Part shown: positions 14,810 to 16,335 of the stretch, piece after piece | Layout of the letters: each line of letters begins with the position of its first letter | Position numbering within the stretch: position 1 is the first letter of the stretch | DNA from: Kiritimatiellia bacterium | GTDB taxonomy: Bacteria > Verrucomicrobiota > Kiritimatiellia > RFP12 > UBA1067 | NCBI GenBank assembly: GCA_017508315.1 | Contig: JAFVZE010000082.1 | Span: forward strand, 1 to 16,335 | DNA: 16,335 bases | Reading direction: 5' to 3' | The notes under the pieces: generated by a model | The model's input: only the letters and a program-made list of their open reading frames with translations | The model's database searches: none | Told to the model about the DNA's origin: nothing | Translations under genes and position numbers: made by a program

Positions 14810-15208
14810 TCAGGGTCGAATAACCATTTCGGGGAAAAACGATGAACGGGCGGGCTCCTGCCCGGCGCGCGCCGTCCACCAGTCGCACGAATCGGCGAAC
14901 TTCTCGAAAGAACCGCGCAGCGTTTCAGCCGAAGCGCCGGCATCGATCTCCTGCGCGAGCATCAGTGCCTCCGCCCGGCCGTCCCAATAGAGTACGGCAT
15001 CCTCCTTGAGAATGCGCCCGGCGGCGCAGACGGCCAACCGCGTCAAATCATCGGTTCTGCGCGATATCTCCCGCGTCAGCAGAAGTCTTCCGCCGAGATC
15101 CGCCGCCCTGATCTCGCCGTCGTCCACCTTGAATGAAAAATCCGTTGAATCCGCAGGTACAGTCTGCGGATATCCGATAACTGAAACCAGTCTGGCGACG
15201 ACACTCAT
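14810..15208 (-). CDS. CesT-fold T3SS chaperone, YscB-like by position
   Basis: A 132-residue class I T3SS chaperone candidate, first gene of the operon and directly upstream of sctC, as yscB is in Yersinia. The order of elements fits the CesT fold: N-terminal helix (VVARLVSVIG), a strand pair with LGGRLLLTREIS, a helix with LTRLAVCAAGRIL, strands DAVLYWDGRAEALMLAQEID and a last helix TLRGSFEKFADSCDWWTAR. YscB and SycN form the heterodimer that carries YopN, and a SycN-like gene lies further down this operon. It could instead serve an effector. The ATG at 15208 is the only reasonable start; there is no Shine-Dalgarno sequence, and the promoter predicts a leader of only a few bases. The acidic, low-Lys composition is usual for such chaperones. 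Confidence 0.68.
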   Translation of the reverse strand: MSVVARLVSVIGYPQTVPADSTDFSFKVDDGEIRAADLGGRLLLTREISRRTDDLTRLAVCAAGRILKEDAVLYWDGRAEALMLAQEIDAGASAETLRGSFEKFADSCDWWTARAGQEPARSSFFPEMVIRP

Positions 15209-15212
15209 TTGA

Positions 15213-15272
15213 CGGTTTCATTATACACAAATACGAACCCGATTGTATACCCATTATTTTCAAAATTTTTTA
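15213..15272 (-). promoter_or_regulatory. T3SS operon promoter with UP-element-like tract
   Basis: On the minus strand: TATAAT at 15225-15220, an 18-base spacer, and TATACA at 15249-15244 (4 of 6 to TTGACA). The predicted start is near 15213, about five bases before the ATG at 15208. At 15272-15251, exactly -59 to -38 from that start, lies an A/T-rich tract on the pattern six A, four T, G, four A. It fits most specified positions of the enterobacterial UP-element consensus. It stands out because all flanking DNA is GC-rich. Predicted by eye; the start site is inferred from spacing. Confidence 0.65.
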
Positions 15273-15296
15273 CCGTCCGGATCCCCGGATATGCAA

Positions 15297-15353
15297 CAGC
15301 GCCCGCCATCCCTCACGGCCGCGGATTTCGCGGTCCGGGGAAAGCGGGCGCTG
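15297..15353 (-). terminator. Nested inverted repeat after the MDR dehydrogenase gene, possible terminator
   Basis: CAGCGCCCGC at 15297-15306 and GCGGGCGCTG at 15344-15353 are perfect 10-base inverted arms. Inside the 37-base loop a second hairpin pairs CCGCG (15319-15323) with CGCGG (15329-15333). It begins 16 bases after the dehydrogenase stop and lies before the T3SS promoter, where a terminator is expected. No U-run follows the outer stem directly in the transcript, so it is not a textbook intrinsic terminator; it may be a 3'-end stabiliser or barrier instead. Confidence 0.5.
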
Positions 15354-15369
15354 CCGGAACCCTCGCCGT

Positions 15370-16335
15370 TTATTCGTTTACCAGCGCGATCTTGAGCCCC
15401 TTCATGGAAATGTTCATTTCCATCGCCTCGTTCATCTCCTCAAGCTTGTACTTGTGGGTGATGAGATCGGTGATCGGGAAGCCGCGCTCCTGCGATTCCT
15501 TGAGGAAATCGAAGCTCTGCACCCAGTCCTTGGACTGGTACGTCCAGCTGCCGACGGCCTTGACCTGCTTGTTGCACATGTCGAGATGCGGGTTGTAGCT
15601 GGTATCTCCGTTGTTGACAAAGAAGCCGAGCTCGCAGAAGCTACCGCCGCGGCGGATGTAGCTCCACGCCTTAGTAGCGGCCTTGGGCGAGCCGGTGCAC
15701 TGGAAAACCATCTCGGCGCCTTCGCCGCCGGTGATCTTCTTGACCTGCTCGGTCGAATCGGCGTCAAGACCGTTGACCGTGTAGCGCGCGCCGAGCTTCT
15801 TGGCGAATTCGAGACGCTTCTCGTCCGTGTCGCAGGCGATGATGTTGCGAACTCCGAGGCAGCGCACCATGTTGAGCAGCAGAAGTCCGATGGGACCGCA
15901 GCCCTGAACGAGCACGTAGCTGTCGAACTTGAAATTGAAGATGGTCTTCGCCTGCTCGACGGCGTGGACGATGACGGCCGCCGGCTCGATGAGGATGCGA
16001 AGATCGCGGTCCATATCCGAGACGTTGAAGACGACGCCGCCGGCGTTCACTTTCATATACTCGCCAAACCAGCCGTTCAGGTAGTGCTTTTCTCCCGGAA
16101 GGAGACCGAAGATCTCGCCGCCGTTGCAAAGCTCCTTGATCTCCGGATGCATGCGGCAGGTGTCGCATGCCTCGCAGGACTTAAGCCCCGTGACGATCTT
16201 GTCGCCGACCTTGAGGGGCTTGCCGGTGTAATCACAGGTGACGTTCTTGCCGAGCGCGACGATCTCGCCCGTACCTTCGTGACCGAGCTGGACCGGGCAG
16301 AAGCCGAAGGGATCGCCCTTGTATTCGTGGACGTC
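15370..16335 (-). CDS. Zinc-dependent medium-chain alcohol/polyol dehydrogenase (N-terminus cut by window edge)
   Basis: The visible 322 residues are the C-terminal main part of an MDR-family NAD(P)-dependent dehydrogenase, open to the window edge at 16335. The catalytic-zinc motif GHEGTGEIVALG is near residue 19 of the visible part. The structural-zinc cysteines follow as CEACDTC and a fourth Cys nine residues later, and a third catalytic-zinc ligand is likely the Glu of IEPAAV. The Rossmann motif GCGPIG precedes NIIACDTDEKRLEFAKKLGA; the aspartate of ACDTD at the strand end suggests NAD preference. Substrates in this family include polyols, threonine and sugar acids; nothing here decides. 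About 30 or more N-terminal residues are missing. Reading only from the internal Met at 16152 would drop both zinc motifs and is wrong. The gene ends before the T3SS promoter and is probably a separate unit. Confidence 0.88.
   Translation of the reverse strand, partial: DVHEYKGDPFGFCPVQLGHEGTGEIVALGKNVTCDYTGKPLKVGDKIVTGLKSCEACDTCRMHPEIKELCNGGEIFGLLPGEKHYLNGWFGEYMKVNAGGVVFNVSDMDRDLRILIEPAAVIVHAVEQAKTIFNFKFDSYVLVQGCGPIGLLLLNMVRCLGVRNIIACDTDEKRLEFAKKLGARYTVNGLDADSTEQVKKITGGEGAEMVFQCTGSPKAATKAWSYIRRGGSFCELGFFVNNGDTSYNPHLDMCNKQVKAVGSWTYQSKDWVQSFDFLKESQERGFPITDLITHKYKLEEMNEAMEMNISMKGLKIALVNE

Noticed and set aside
15211..15277. Inverted pair GACGGT (15211-15216) and ACCGTC (15272-15277) flanking the T3SS promoter as operator
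   Set aside because: Six-base arms 55 bases apart; likely chance without conservation data.

Overview
The window is GC-rich and every supported gene lies on the minus strand, so the reading order is from high to low coordinates. It looks like a chromosomal segment of a Gram-negative bacterium. The outer-membrane secretin, two lipobox proteins and a non-flagellar type III secretion system (T3SS) show the envelope type. A tandem DUF1080 lipoprotein beside a Ysc-like T3SS suggests the Planctomycetota-Verrucomicrobiota-Chlamydiota group, perhaps Lentisphaerota or a relative. That placement is inference; no rRNA or marker phylogeny is available here.

Layout. (1) 16335-15370: a zinc-dependent MDR dehydrogenase, N-terminus cut by the window edge, followed by a nested inverted repeat that may be its terminator. 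(2) 15272-15213: a well-formed promoter with an AT-rich UP-like tract. (3) 15208-5718: one tightly packed T3SS operon of twelve genes, mostly with overlapping ends: YscB/CesT-like chaperone, secretin SctC, an AIM24-like protein, gatekeeper SctW (YopN-TyeA type), SycN-like chaperone, an SctX-like protein, export gate SctV, SctD, SctE-like needle co-chaperone, needle SctF, SctG-like needle chaperone and inner rod SctI. (4) 5702-1: a second promoter and a housekeeping or metabolic series: tandem DUF1080 lipoprotein, type III pantothenate kinase CoaX, unknown lipoprotein, then a third promoter and long-chain acyl-CoA ligase, D-2-hydroxyacid dehydrogenase and TsaE (C-terminus cut by the edge).

How the genes work together. 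The T3SS operon holds the outer ring (SctC), the outer inner-membrane ring (SctD), the export gate (SctV), the needle and rod (SctF, SctI), the needle chaperones (SctE, SctG) and the gatekeeper with its presumed two-part chaperone (SctW with SycN-like and YscB-like). Its order reads like two Yersinia operons merged: yscB-C-[...]-D-E-F-G-I, with a yopN-sycN-yscX-yscV block inserted between C and D. The ATPase, stalk, sorting platform, SctJ, SctRSTU and translocators are not here, so the system must be completed elsewhere or be incomplete.

Most unusual points: an AIM24-like gene embedded in the T3SS operon, an SctX-like gene without SctY, a secretin with a roughly 90-residue highly charged C-terminal tail, and a strong UP-element promoter driving a nearly leaderless first gene. 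No rRNA, tRNA, CRISPR array, insertion sequence or phage gene was seen. No stretch longer than 161 bases lacks a gene.
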